Shown here in pieces: positions 6,749 through 11,742 of a stretch of 11,742 bases of DNA. Source of the stretch: Limnochordia bacterium (lineage in GTDB: Bacteria > Bacillota > Limnochordia > Darwinibacteriales > SLO01); the NCBI GenBank assembly GCA_007132635.1, contig SLOG01000268.1:1-11742 (forward strand). Direction: 5' to 3'. The translations under genes and the position numbers were made by a program. Position 1 is the stretch's first letter. Each line of letters starts with the position of its first letter. The notes below the pieces were generated by a model. That model was not told the DNA's origin. It was given only the letters and a program-made list of their open reading frames with translations, and did no database searches.

Positions 6749-7768
6749 ATGACAGAGCAAGTTAAAACAGATTATGGTGCAGTGATCAGAAAGATCTACA
6801 AGGGCAAGACAGCATCACTGATCAAATCAGAGGATAATGGTTCAGATTTGTTGAGAATTCCTATATCATCCACAGCAGATGATCGGGATCAAGATAATTT
6901 CTCTGTTGAGGGATTGGAGGATATGGTGAACCAGATTGAGAGTGGACAGATACCAATGTTTCTGGATCATGGAATGCATGAATACAGAGTTTTGGATATT
7001 CTGGGAGCATTCACCAATGCATACATTGAGAATAATGTGTTATATGCAGATGCAAAGTTGGATGAACAGGATGATAGAGTTAAGGAGTTAAAACGAAAGA
7101 CAGATCAAGGATTGCCAATTGGTTTCAGTGTTGCATTCATACCTCTGGATTATAAGCAGAAAGAGAATGGAGGCACAATATTCAACAAGGTGGATCTCCT
7201 GGAGGTAAGTGCAGTTGGGATACCATGCAATTCTGGGATGATCAATCCACATGGCAGGAATGTGATGCAAGAGCAGATCTCAATGATGATCAAGAGTATG
7301 TTCAATAAGGAGATGAAACACATGGAAAAAGATGAGAAAGAGAAAGATGAAGGAGAACAGATGGAGCAAGATCCAGATGATGAAGATGATCAAGAGGATG
7401 ATCAGTTGGAGCAGGCAATCAAGTTGATTGCAGAGTTATACAGTGTTACAGAGGAGCAGGTTGTCGATCTATTATCCACATTGGAGATGGAGGATGAAGA
7501 TGATGATACAGAGGATGATGGTTGTGATGAAGATGATGATAAATCTGTGGATCTTGAGATGCTGAACAAGAAACTTGATGAGATCAGTGAGAGATTGGAG
7601 AAAGCAGAGGAACAGATGGATCTCATACAGGAAAAGAAAAAGGATCTTGAAAAGAAAAAGAGGCAAGCAGGCACACCTAAAACAATAGTCTTGCCAGATC
7701 AAGATCAAGAAAAGAAAGGTGTGGAACAGGAAAAGGAAAGAACCTTTAGGTTCAATCCAAATTACTAA
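6749..7768 (+). CDS. Prohead maturation protease fused to acidic scaffold-like domain
   Basis: A 339-residue protein. Residues 1 to about 175 match HK97-type (peptidase U35) prohead proteases. The likely catalytic residues are His74 in FLDHGMHEY, Ser127 in GLPIGFSVAF, and Glu152 in LLEVSAVGIP. Residues about 190-270 are extremely acidic with repeated Asp/Glu runs; residues about 270-315 form a Glu/Lys coiled coil; the tail ends FRFNPNY. Such charge-rich helical regions are typical of scaffolding domains that are degraded after capsid assembly. The protein would cleave itself, the scaffold and the capsid protein inside the prohead. The start is set by the TATA box 27 bases upstream. An in-frame internal start at 7322 may express the scaffold separately. 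Confidence 0.88.
   Translation: MTEQVKTDYGAVIRKIYKGKTASLIKSEDNGSDLLRIPISSTADDRDQDNFSVEGLEDMVNQIESGQIPMFLDHGMHEYRVLDILGAFTNAYIENNVLYADAKLDEQDDRVKELKRKTDQGLPIGFSVAFIPLDYKQKENGGTIFNKVDLLEVSAVGIPCNSGMINPHGRNVMQEQISMMIKSMFNKEMKHMEKDEKEKDEGEQMEQDPDDEDDQEDDQLEQAIKLIAELYSVTEEQVVDLLSTLEMEDEDDDTEDDGCDEDDDKSVDLEMLNKKLDEISERLEKAEEQMDLIQEKKKDLEKKKRQAGTPKTIVLPDQDQEKKGVEQEKERTFRFNPNY
7307..7312 (+). promoter_or_regulatory. Internal ribosome binding site for nested scaffold gene
   Basis: AAGGAG here is followed by exactly nine bases and then ATGG, with AAT upstream. The same arrangement precedes the capsid gene (SD 7790-7795, ATG 7805) and a fibre gene (SD 10547-10552, ATG 10562). The match extends into the spacer (ATGAAACAC against TTGAAAAAT and ATGAAAAAA). 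The ATG is in frame with the protease gene. Confidence 0.6.
7322..7768 (+). CDS. Predicted nested scaffolding protein (in-frame internal start)
   Basis: Starting at the ATG at 7322 gives a 148-residue protein identical to the last 148 residues of the protease gene product (from residue 192). It contains only the acidic region and the coiled coil, with none of the protease catalytic residues. Nested scaffold genes sharing the 3' end of the protease gene are known in other tailed phages (lambda C/Nu3, Mu I/Z). Here the start falls exactly at the domain boundary and has a strong SD. This is a prediction from sequence and arrangement; only the longer product may be made. Confidence 0.55.
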   Translation: MEKDEKEKDEGEQMEQDPDDEDDQEDDQLEQAIKLIAELYSVTEEQVVDLLSTLEMEDEDDDTEDDGCDEDDDKSVDLEMLNKKLDEISERLEKAEEQMDLIQEKKKDLEKKKRQAGTPKTIVLPDQDQEKKGVEQEKERTFRFNPNY

Positions 7769-7789
7769 ACAGGAAAAAGGAAAGAAAAT

Positions 7790-7795
7790 AAGGAG
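7790..7795 (+). promoter_or_regulatory. Ribosome binding site that fixes the capsid gene start
   Basis: AAGGAG ends nine bases before the ATG at 7805. The in-frame TTG at 7796 follows the SD with no spacer, so it cannot be the start. This removes three residues from the longest possible reading frame. Confidence 0.65.
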
Positions 7796-7804
7796 TTGAA
7801 AAAT

Positions 7805-8980
7805 ATGGATGCAAACACAATGGATGCTTTGGGATTGTCTGAACCAGGCAAGATATTCAAAGCAGGTTGGGAAGATCATGGTTTCCATGCTTTCAAGAGG
7901 CATGGAGAGATGGCAAGGACAACCATCACGATCCAAGATATGTTTAAGGATGCCAGCAATGTGGAAAAACACTTTTTCCAGAAAAAATTGCAGGCAGTGA
8001 TGGAGAAAAGAAAAGAGATCAAGAAAGATGCAATAGATAGTGGATTGCTTGAGGACAGTGTGCCAATATTGTTTGATCCAGAGATATTGCAGATCTTGAG
8101 AGATGAGGCACCATTTGTTGCCAGACTACCCACAGAGGGATGGGATGGTTACACAGTGGTTGCCAACAGGATTGATGATTGGGATGAACCTCTGGGATTT
8201 GTCGATGAGGCAGGTTCTATTGATATGAGTGGGGCAGATGGCAAGAGGTTCACGATCAACAAACTTGAGGAGAAGATGAAGATCTTTTATGACAAGGTGG
8301 TTATATCAGATTTCACGAGGAAGGCAGGAGATTTCCACATGCCTGTGAGGGAAACATCACTTGGTGCAAGGATCTCTGCACATGCAAGATGGAAAGAGCA
8401 ATCCATACTGTATGGCAAACCAGATGAGGCATTAACTGATGGTTCACCAGGATCAGCAAATGCATACAAGGGATTATCTGTGTGGTTGCCAACCACAGAT
8501 AAATCTGGTTTCGATACAGATCCAGACAAGGCAGTTATCCAGGATATCAAGAAAGAGATTGCTGATCTGATGCAGACAGCAAAGGGCATCAGCAAGGCAG
8601 ATATGGAGATCTGGACAAGTTGGAGCATGCTTGATTTCCTGCAGAACCAGGTGGATGTATCAGAGCGGATCCAGATTGGAGAACCAGGGTTCAACTATGG
8701 ATTTGAAACAGTGAGGATCATGGGAATACCTGTGATTGCATCTCACAATGTGGCAGAACACACATACAATGATGGCACTGATACCTATGTTGCAGGGACA
8801 GAGGGAGATGTGTTCCTGGTGAACAAGAGATCATACAGATACAGGGCATTGGCACCTCTCTCTGTGATACCATTGGCAAGGATCGGATTGGCAGAGCAAT
8901 CTGCATTGTATGAATTCGGCACAACGATTGAGAGATCCAATGGGCAATGGGGTAAATACCTCACAGACTATCAGATCTAA
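7805..8980 (+). CDS. Major capsid protein, HK97 fold
   Basis: A 391-residue protein immediately downstream of the protease-scaffold gene, the usual position for the capsid gene. Its length and pattern suit HK97-like capsid proteins. There is a charged helical N-terminal region (residues about 35-80). It is followed by PEILQILRDEAPFVARLP, typical of the start of the HK97 core, then the E-loop region GFVDEAGSIDMSGADG. Late strands include VRIMGIPVIAS and VFLVNKRSYRYRALAPLS, and the C-terminal segment is YEFGTTIERS. It self-assembles into the icosahedral shell. The N-terminal arm is a candidate target of the upstream protease, but I cannot place the cleavage site. The start is decided by the SD at 7790-7795. 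Transcription probably comes from the promoter at 6711-6727. Confidence 0.85.
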   Translation: MDANTMDALGLSEPGKIFKAGWEDHGFHAFKRHGEMARTTITIQDMFKDASNVEKHFFQKKLQAVMEKRKEIKKDAIDSGLLEDSVPILFDPEILQILRDEAPFVARLPTEGWDGYTVVANRIDDWDEPLGFVDEAGSIDMSGADGKRFTINKLEEKMKIFYDKVVISDFTRKAGDFHMPVRETSLGARISAHARWKEQSILYGKPDEALTDGSPGSANAYKGLSVWLPTTDKSGFDTDPDKAVIQDIKKEIADLMQTAKGISKADMEIWTSWSMLDFLQNQVDVSERIQIGEPGFNYGFETVRIMGIPVIASHNVAEHTYNDGTDTYVAGTEGDVFLVNKRSYRYRALAPLSVIPLARIGLAEQSALYEFGTTIERSNGQWGKYLTDYQI

Positions 8981-8993
8981 AACCACCACCAAA

Positions 8994-9009
8994 ACCTTTC
9001 CTTTTTCTT
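8994..9009 (+). terminator. T-rich terminator after the capsid gene
   Basis: Following the TAA at 8978-8980 is a short A/C-rich stretch and then a T-rich tract CCTTTCCTTTTTCTT with no preceding stem. It resembles the tract at 6669-6702 and directly precedes the next TATA box, so capsid transcription probably ends here. Confidence 0.45.
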
Positions 9010-9020
9010 GCTTTAAAGCA
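9009..9020 (+). promoter_or_regulatory. Palindromic TATA-like promoter after the capsid gene
   Basis: TGCTTTAAAGCA is a perfect 12-base palindrome. Its core CTTTAAAG (9011-9018) is centred about 27 bases before the ATG at 9042, the leaderless spacing seen at the other promoters, and no SD lies at the right distance. The palindrome may double as an operator. TTTAAA is a weaker TATA match than the others. Confidence 0.45.
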
Positions 9021-9041
9021 GGAATAGGAGCATGATCAACC

Positions 9042-9416
9042 ATGAGATACAAACACAGGAACAACCTCACTGATGGGCAGTTGGATCTTGGTTTCACCAA
9101 AGTGAGGATAGAAGAGGATGGCACATTCAAGGTGCCAAAGAATACTCCCCAGGCAGTTTTGGATAGATTGAAAGCAGTTGGGCACAGACCAATTGGTGCA
9201 AACACATCATCAGACGAACAGAAACAGGCAAATAAGGGCATATCAGATGATAAGGGCACAGAATACATACCAATGGAGAAACTTGAGGATTTGAGCAGAG
9301 CAGAGGTATATAGGGCAGGCATGGATCTTGGATTGGATCTCAATTGGACAGGTTCAGATGCACATTCAAAGGATCAGATGATTGAGATCATAAGATCTGC
9401 AATTCTCAAATCATGA
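9042..9416 (+). CDS. Post-capsid protein with C-terminal HeH/SAP-like domain
   Basis: A 124-residue protein. The N-terminal half (about 10-55) is a small alpha/beta unit (FTKVRIEEDGTFKVP, then AVLDRLKAVGHRPI). After a polar linker (55-75), residues about 80-121 (LEDLSRAEVYRAGMDLGLDL, later SKDQMIEIIRSAI) have the helix-extension-helix pattern of HeH, SAP and Rho-N domains. These occur in small phage head proteins and can bind DNA or protein. It is the first gene after the capsid protein, where connector or decoration proteins usually sit. The start is set by the TATA-like box at 9011-9018. The exact role is not determined. Confidence 0.65.
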   Translation: MRYKHRNNLTDGQLDLGFTKVRIEEDGTFKVPKNTPQAVLDRLKAVGHRPIGANTSSDEQKQANKGISDDKGTEYIPMEKLEDLSRAEVYRAGMDLGLDLNWTGSDAHSKDQMIEIIRSAILKS

Positions 9417-9419
9417 GTT

Positions 9420-9425
9420 GGTGAT
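9420..9425 (+). promoter_or_regulatory. GGTGAT ribosome binding site that fixes the 9430 start
   Basis: GGTGAT, complementary to the 16S rRNA 3' end, ends four bases before the ATG at 9430. It overlaps the in-frame TTG at 9418 and GTG at 9421, so those upstream alternatives are unlikely starts. Confidence 0.55.
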
Positions 9426-9429
9426 CAAA

Positions 9430-9801
9430 ATGTATCACCAATGCATCCAAGACTATCTAAAAAAGGATTATGAGTTATACAAGGGCAGATCATACTATCT
9501 CACAAGAGAATTCATCAATGATGAAACAGGTGATCCAATCGATATTACAGGATGGTTGGTTACATTAACCATCAAGAGAGAGCAGGAGGATCCAGATGCA
9601 GATGCAGTTTTGATCAAGGATGCAGATCTGGAACCAATTGATGGAAAGGCAGTGATCAAGATCCAGGCAAACACTTTGAATGGAATTGATCCAGATGATT
9701 ATTATTATGATATTTCATACAGAACAGATCTGAATAAAGTGGGATTGTTGCAGAAAGGCAGATCTGTGATCAAGAATGCTATAAGGAGGCAGGTGCCATG
9801 A
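9430..9801 (+). CDS. Beta-sandwich virion protein, BppU-N-like
   Basis: A 123-residue protein. The pattern SYYLTREFINDETGDPIDIT, then GWLVTLTIKRE, then GKAVIKIQANTLNGI, then YYYDISYRTD resembles the N-terminal domain of baseplate-upper-protein (BppU) proteins, small Ig-like beta sandwiches that attach fibres to virions. The match is by pattern only. Its stop overlaps the next start (ATGA at 9798-9801), and that next protein has fibre-type motifs, so a fibre-anchoring or capsid-decorating role is reasonable. The start is decided by GGTGAT at 9420-9425. Confidence 0.6.
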   Translation: MYHQCIQDYLKKDYELYKGRSYYLTREFINDETGDPIDITGWLVTLTIKREQEDPDADAVLIKDADLEPIDGKAVIKIQANTLNGIDPDDYYYDISYRTDLNKVGLLQKGRSVIKNAIRRQVP

Positions 9802-10547
9802 ATGATTGTTATAGGATCAGAATTGGTGAGGAGGTTGTGAAAGTAAGGTTTGCATCCACATTCCCAATTGGAGTGTTGGATCAATTCATTAATCTGGATG
9901 ATGTGCCAGATAGTTATGTGGGACAAGGGCACCTCACAGTGAGAGTGAATGATGCAGAGGATGGGTTGGAATTTCATAAGATCGGATTGGGAGATCTGGA
10001 ACCAAAGCATCACTCTCTGCTTGATGGATTGGGAGAGGATGATCATTTATTGTATTTGAGAGCAGATGGTGATAGAGAGATCACAGGCACATTGAAACCA
10101 TCCACAGATGGAACATTGAGTTTTGGTGCAGATGATAGGCATTTTAATGTTGGATTTTTTAGACAGATCAGATCCAATCTGGAAAGATTGGATCTATACA
10201 ATGTGAGAGGTGCAGGAGAGGGAGCAGGAACACTTGATTTGTATGCAAATGCAGTTGATGGAGGGCAGTTGCTATTAAGGGCAAGATCTGGGACAATGGC
10301 AGATGGTGATGTGAGGATCATACCTGGAACCTCTGGGATTATGTCAATAGAGGGAGATGCAGTGATGCAGAGTGGAAAGATCTTTGATTGGAGCAATGCA
10401 GTGATGAAACCAAAGATCTTGGTTGGAGGAACACAACCATCCATTCCTGTGAATTCAGAGGCATATTGGTATGATAATGTTAATGATCAGTTATGGAAAG
10501 TATTAAATCTGAATGGAGTATATAAGAAAGTAGAATTGAACCAATAA
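9798..10547 (+). CDS. Fibre-like structural protein
   Basis: A 249-residue protein, coupled to the previous gene by an ATGA overlap and preceded by AAGGAGG (9783-9789). Residues about 34-60 carry the DVPDSYVGQGHLTVRVNDAE segment common in phage fibre and appendage proteins. Residues about 71-98 carry the HSLL...EDDHLLYLRADGDR..TGTL motif typical of tail-fibre repeats. The rest is Gly/Asp-rich and probably beta (GTLDLYANAVDGGQLLLRA). The C-terminal module (about 210-249: QPSIPVNSEAYWYD, then WKVLNLNG, then KVEL) recurs in the next fibre gene. It probably forms a trimeric surface fibre involved in attachment. Whether it sits on the tail or the head is unknown. Confidence 0.7.
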   Translation: MNDCYRIRIGEEVVKVRFASTFPIGVLDQFINLDDVPDSYVGQGHLTVRVNDAEDGLEFHKIGLGDLEPKHHSLLDGLGEDDHLLYLRADGDREITGTLKPSTDGTLSFGADDRHFNVGFFRQIRSNLERLDLYNVRGAGEGAGTLDLYANAVDGGQLLLRARSGTMADGDVRIIPGTSGIMSIEGDAVMQSGKIFDWSNAVMKPKILVGGTQPSIPVNSEAYWYDNVNDQLWKVLNLNGVYKKVELNQ

Positions 10548-10552
10548 AGGAG
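10547..10552 (+). promoter_or_regulatory. Ribosome binding site that fixes the 10562 start
   Basis: AAGGAG directly abuts the ATG at 10553, leaving no spacer, but lies nine bases before the in-frame ATG at 10562. The same nine-base spacing is used at 7805 and 7322, so 10562 is the likely start. Confidence 0.6.
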
Positions 10553-10561
10553 ATGAAAAAA

Positions 10562-11536
10562 ATGGTAAATGGGCACAGAAAGAACCACCAGGATGAACAC
10601 CATGATGGTGGTGTGGATGAGATAGGAGAGGGATCACTAAAACCACAGATACCAACCTCACATGCAGGCACACATCTTGCAGGTGGATCGGATGCAATAT
10701 CTGGGTTGAATGCAAATCAGATTGCAGATGGTTCAGTGATAAATGCACAGTTTCAGTTGCTTGGGGCATTGGGCACCTCTCCAATTGCAGATAAGGAGTA
10801 TGTAGATCAGAAAATTCAAGGATTGGATTGGCAGGAAAGTGTTTTATCAATAGAGCAGGATCCACCAGGAACACCATCAGAGGGAGATAGATATTTGGTT
10901 GATGAAGGTGCAACAGGAGATTGGAGTGGATGGGATGATAGCATTGTTGAATGGAATGGATCAGAGTGGATAAGGATAGAACCAGATCCAGGTTTTGCAA
11001 CATTTGTTGAGGATATACAAGTGCAGAAACTTTGGAATGGGACAGAATGGGTTAAGTTTGGATCCACAATCTCACACAGTGCATTGCTTGGATTGAATGC
11101 AGATGATCATACACAATATCTCCTGGTGGATGGAACAAGGGCAATGAGTGGGAACTTGAACATGGGATTGAATTCAATCACAGCAGTTAATGATATTATA
11201 CCAACAGGTGCATCAGATAAAAATCTTGGAACAGCAGGAGATCAATGGAATTTTGTATATACGGATAGAGTATTGGCAAATGGAGTGTTGAAAATTGGTG
11301 ATGATCTTGATACCATCAGAGTGGATGTTGTATCAGATGCAAATTTCCTCAAGGATCTTACATTTGGTAAGGATGGCAATCTAATTCCAAGGATAATTGG
11401 ACAGGACAGTGAACCAACAATCCCAAATGGATCAATCATCATCTGGCATGATACAACAGTTAATGAGGAGGCATTCTGGATTTTATATCATCTGAATGGC
11501 ACACAATATAAGGTGGAGTTATGGCAGAGCAGTTAA
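10562..11536 (+). CDS. Fibre-like protein with His-rich N-terminus and DUF2793-like segment
   Basis: A 324-residue protein. The N-terminus is His-rich (GHRKNHQDEHHDGGVDEI), followed by SHAGTHLAGGSDAI near residue 33; both are motifs of phage fibre and spike N-terminal regions. Residues about 85-145 (GTPSEGDRYLVDEGATGDWS, then IVEWNGSEWIRIEPDPG) resemble DUF2793, found in phage tail-fibre proteins. Residues 172-199 carry HSALLGLNADDHTQYLLVDG..AMSGNL, the same fibre motif as in the upstream gene. Residues about 279-322 repeat its C-terminal module (EPTIPNGSIIIWHD, LNGTQYKVEL). It is likely a receptor-binding or decoration fibre. The start is decided by the SD at 10547-10552. Confidence 0.72.
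   Translation: MVNGHRKNHQDEHHDGGVDEIGEGSLKPQIPTSHAGTHLAGGSDAISGLNANQIADGSVINAQFQLLGALGTSPIADKEYVDQKIQGLDWQESVLSIEQDPPGTPSEGDRYLVDEGATGDWSGWDDSIVEWNGSEWIRIEPDPGFATFVEDIQVQKLWNGTEWVKFGSTISHSALLGLNADDHTQYLLVDGTRAMSGNLNMGLNSITAVNDIIPTGASDKNLGTAGDQWNFVYTDRVLANGVLKIGDDLDTIRVDVVSDANFLKDLTFGKDGNLIPRIIGQDSEPTIPNGSIIIWHDTTVNEEAFWILYHLNGTQYKVELWQSS
10571..10596 (+). repeat. 26-base direct repeat, copy 1
   Basis: This stretch near the start of the fibre gene matches 11717-11742 at 25 of 26 bases (a C/T difference in the His codon). Both encode GHRKNHQD just after an ATG, which marks homologous fibre N-termini. Confidence 0.8.
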
Positions 11537-11742
11537 AGGATGCATACACAGAGGATCACAGCAGATTGGTGCAGAATTACGAAACCTTAAAGCAAGAGTT
11601 GATCAAACATCAAGACAGATGCAGGCAGTTGGAGATTGAGTTGATCAAGATACAGGCACAGTTGGAATTTATCGAATACAGGAGAGAACAGGAAAAGGAG
11701 GATAGTGCAGATGGCAGGGCACAGAAAGAACCATCAGGATGA
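11521..11742 (+). CDS. Small coiled-coil protein
   Basis: A 73-residue protein whose ATG overlaps the end of the fibre gene by 16 bases, with AGGTGGAG at 11511-11518 upstream. Residues about 10-58 form a continuous heptad-rich helix (LVQNYETLKQELIKHQDRC, then LEIELIKIQAQLEFIEY), so a trimer or dimer coiled coil is likely. The last residues are charged and overlap the start of the next gene. A chaperone-like or linker role for the flanking fibres is possible. I do not recognise a family. The stop coincides with the last base of the window. Confidence 0.65.
   Translation: MAEQLKDAYTEDHSRLVQNYETLKQELIKHQDRCRQLEIELIKIQAQLEFIEYRREQEKEDSADGRAQKEPSG
11711..11742 (+). CDS. Third fibre-like gene, start only (3'-partial)
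   Basis: The ATG at 11711 opens MAGHRKNHQD, matching the N-terminus of the fibre gene at 10562 (MVNGHRKNHQDE). A strong AAGGAGGAT at 11695-11703 lies seven bases upstream. It overlaps the end of the coiled-coil gene in another frame and continues past the window. Only ten complete codons are visible, so the identity rests on the shared start motif and SD. Confidence 0.6.
   Translation, partial: MAGHRKNHQD
11717..11742 (+). repeat. 26-base direct repeat, copy 2, at the window end
   Basis: This matches 10571-10596 at 25 of 26 bases and encodes the same GHRKNHQD start of a fibre-like protein. The window, and possibly the contig, stops inside this repeat. Confidence 0.8.

Noticed and set aside
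7402..7674. Ser-rich minus-strand frame opposite the scaffold region
   Set aside because: It is a mirror of GAT/GAA/GAG repeats encoding the acidic scaffold, which read as serine and phenylalanine codons on the other strand.
1..11742. tRNA genes, CRISPR arrays, insertion sequences and integrase attachment sites
   Set aside because: No cloverleaf, regular spaced repeats, transposase motifs or flanking target duplications were seen. The only direct repeat found is explained by fibre-gene homology.

Overview
This window looks like the packaging and head-morphogenesis module of a tailed double-stranded DNA virus (HK97-fold, Caudoviricetes type), and the host is probably an archaeon. Every supported gene is on the + strand. 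The archaeal inference comes from the expression signals. Four genes that begin a transcription unit have a TATA-like box centred 27-29 bases before their ATG and no Shine-Dalgarno (SD) sequence, which is the leaderless pattern; a fifth has the same layout with a spacing of about 32 bases. Genes inside operons instead carry clear SD motifs (GAGGTGAT, AAGGAGG, AAGGAG). T-rich tracts of archaeal terminator type follow two of the units. The DNA is AT-leaning, strongly CpG-poor (about 11 CpG in the first 2,400 bases) and rich in GATC (about 40 in the same stretch). Arginine is almost always AGA/AGG, and GCA, CCA and ACA dominate their codon families. I cannot name the host lineage.

Layout. 1-669: three small genes of unknown or weakly known role, the first a zinc-ribbon protein cut by the window edge and apparently split by a frameshift. 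670-957: a non-coding stretch with two long inverted repeats and then a promoter. 958-2633: terminase small and large subunits. 2693-5747: a coiled-coil protein, then an 867-residue protein that joins a portal, a MuF-type minor head protein and a C-terminal helix-turn-helix. 5850-6557: two unknown proteins. 6749-8980: a prohead protease with an acidic scaffold-like tail, then the major capsid protein. 9042-11742: a small HeH/SAP-like protein, a beta-rich BppU-N-like protein, and two fibre-like proteins. A coiled-coil protein follows, and its end overlaps the start of a third fibre-like gene that runs off the window.

How the genes work together. TerS and TerL would recognise and pump the genome through the portal. 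The protease and scaffold would guide assembly of the capsid protein and then be cleaved. The downstream cluster probably decorates the virion or forms receptor-binding fibres. No tail tube, tape measure, replication or lysis genes are visible.

The most interesting observations are: an in-frame internal start (SD plus ATG) exactly at the protease/scaffold boundary, whose sequence closely matches the starts of the capsid and fibre genes; the portal-MuF-HTH fusion with a hairpin and possible internal start between its halves; and the structured non-coding element just upstream of terS.
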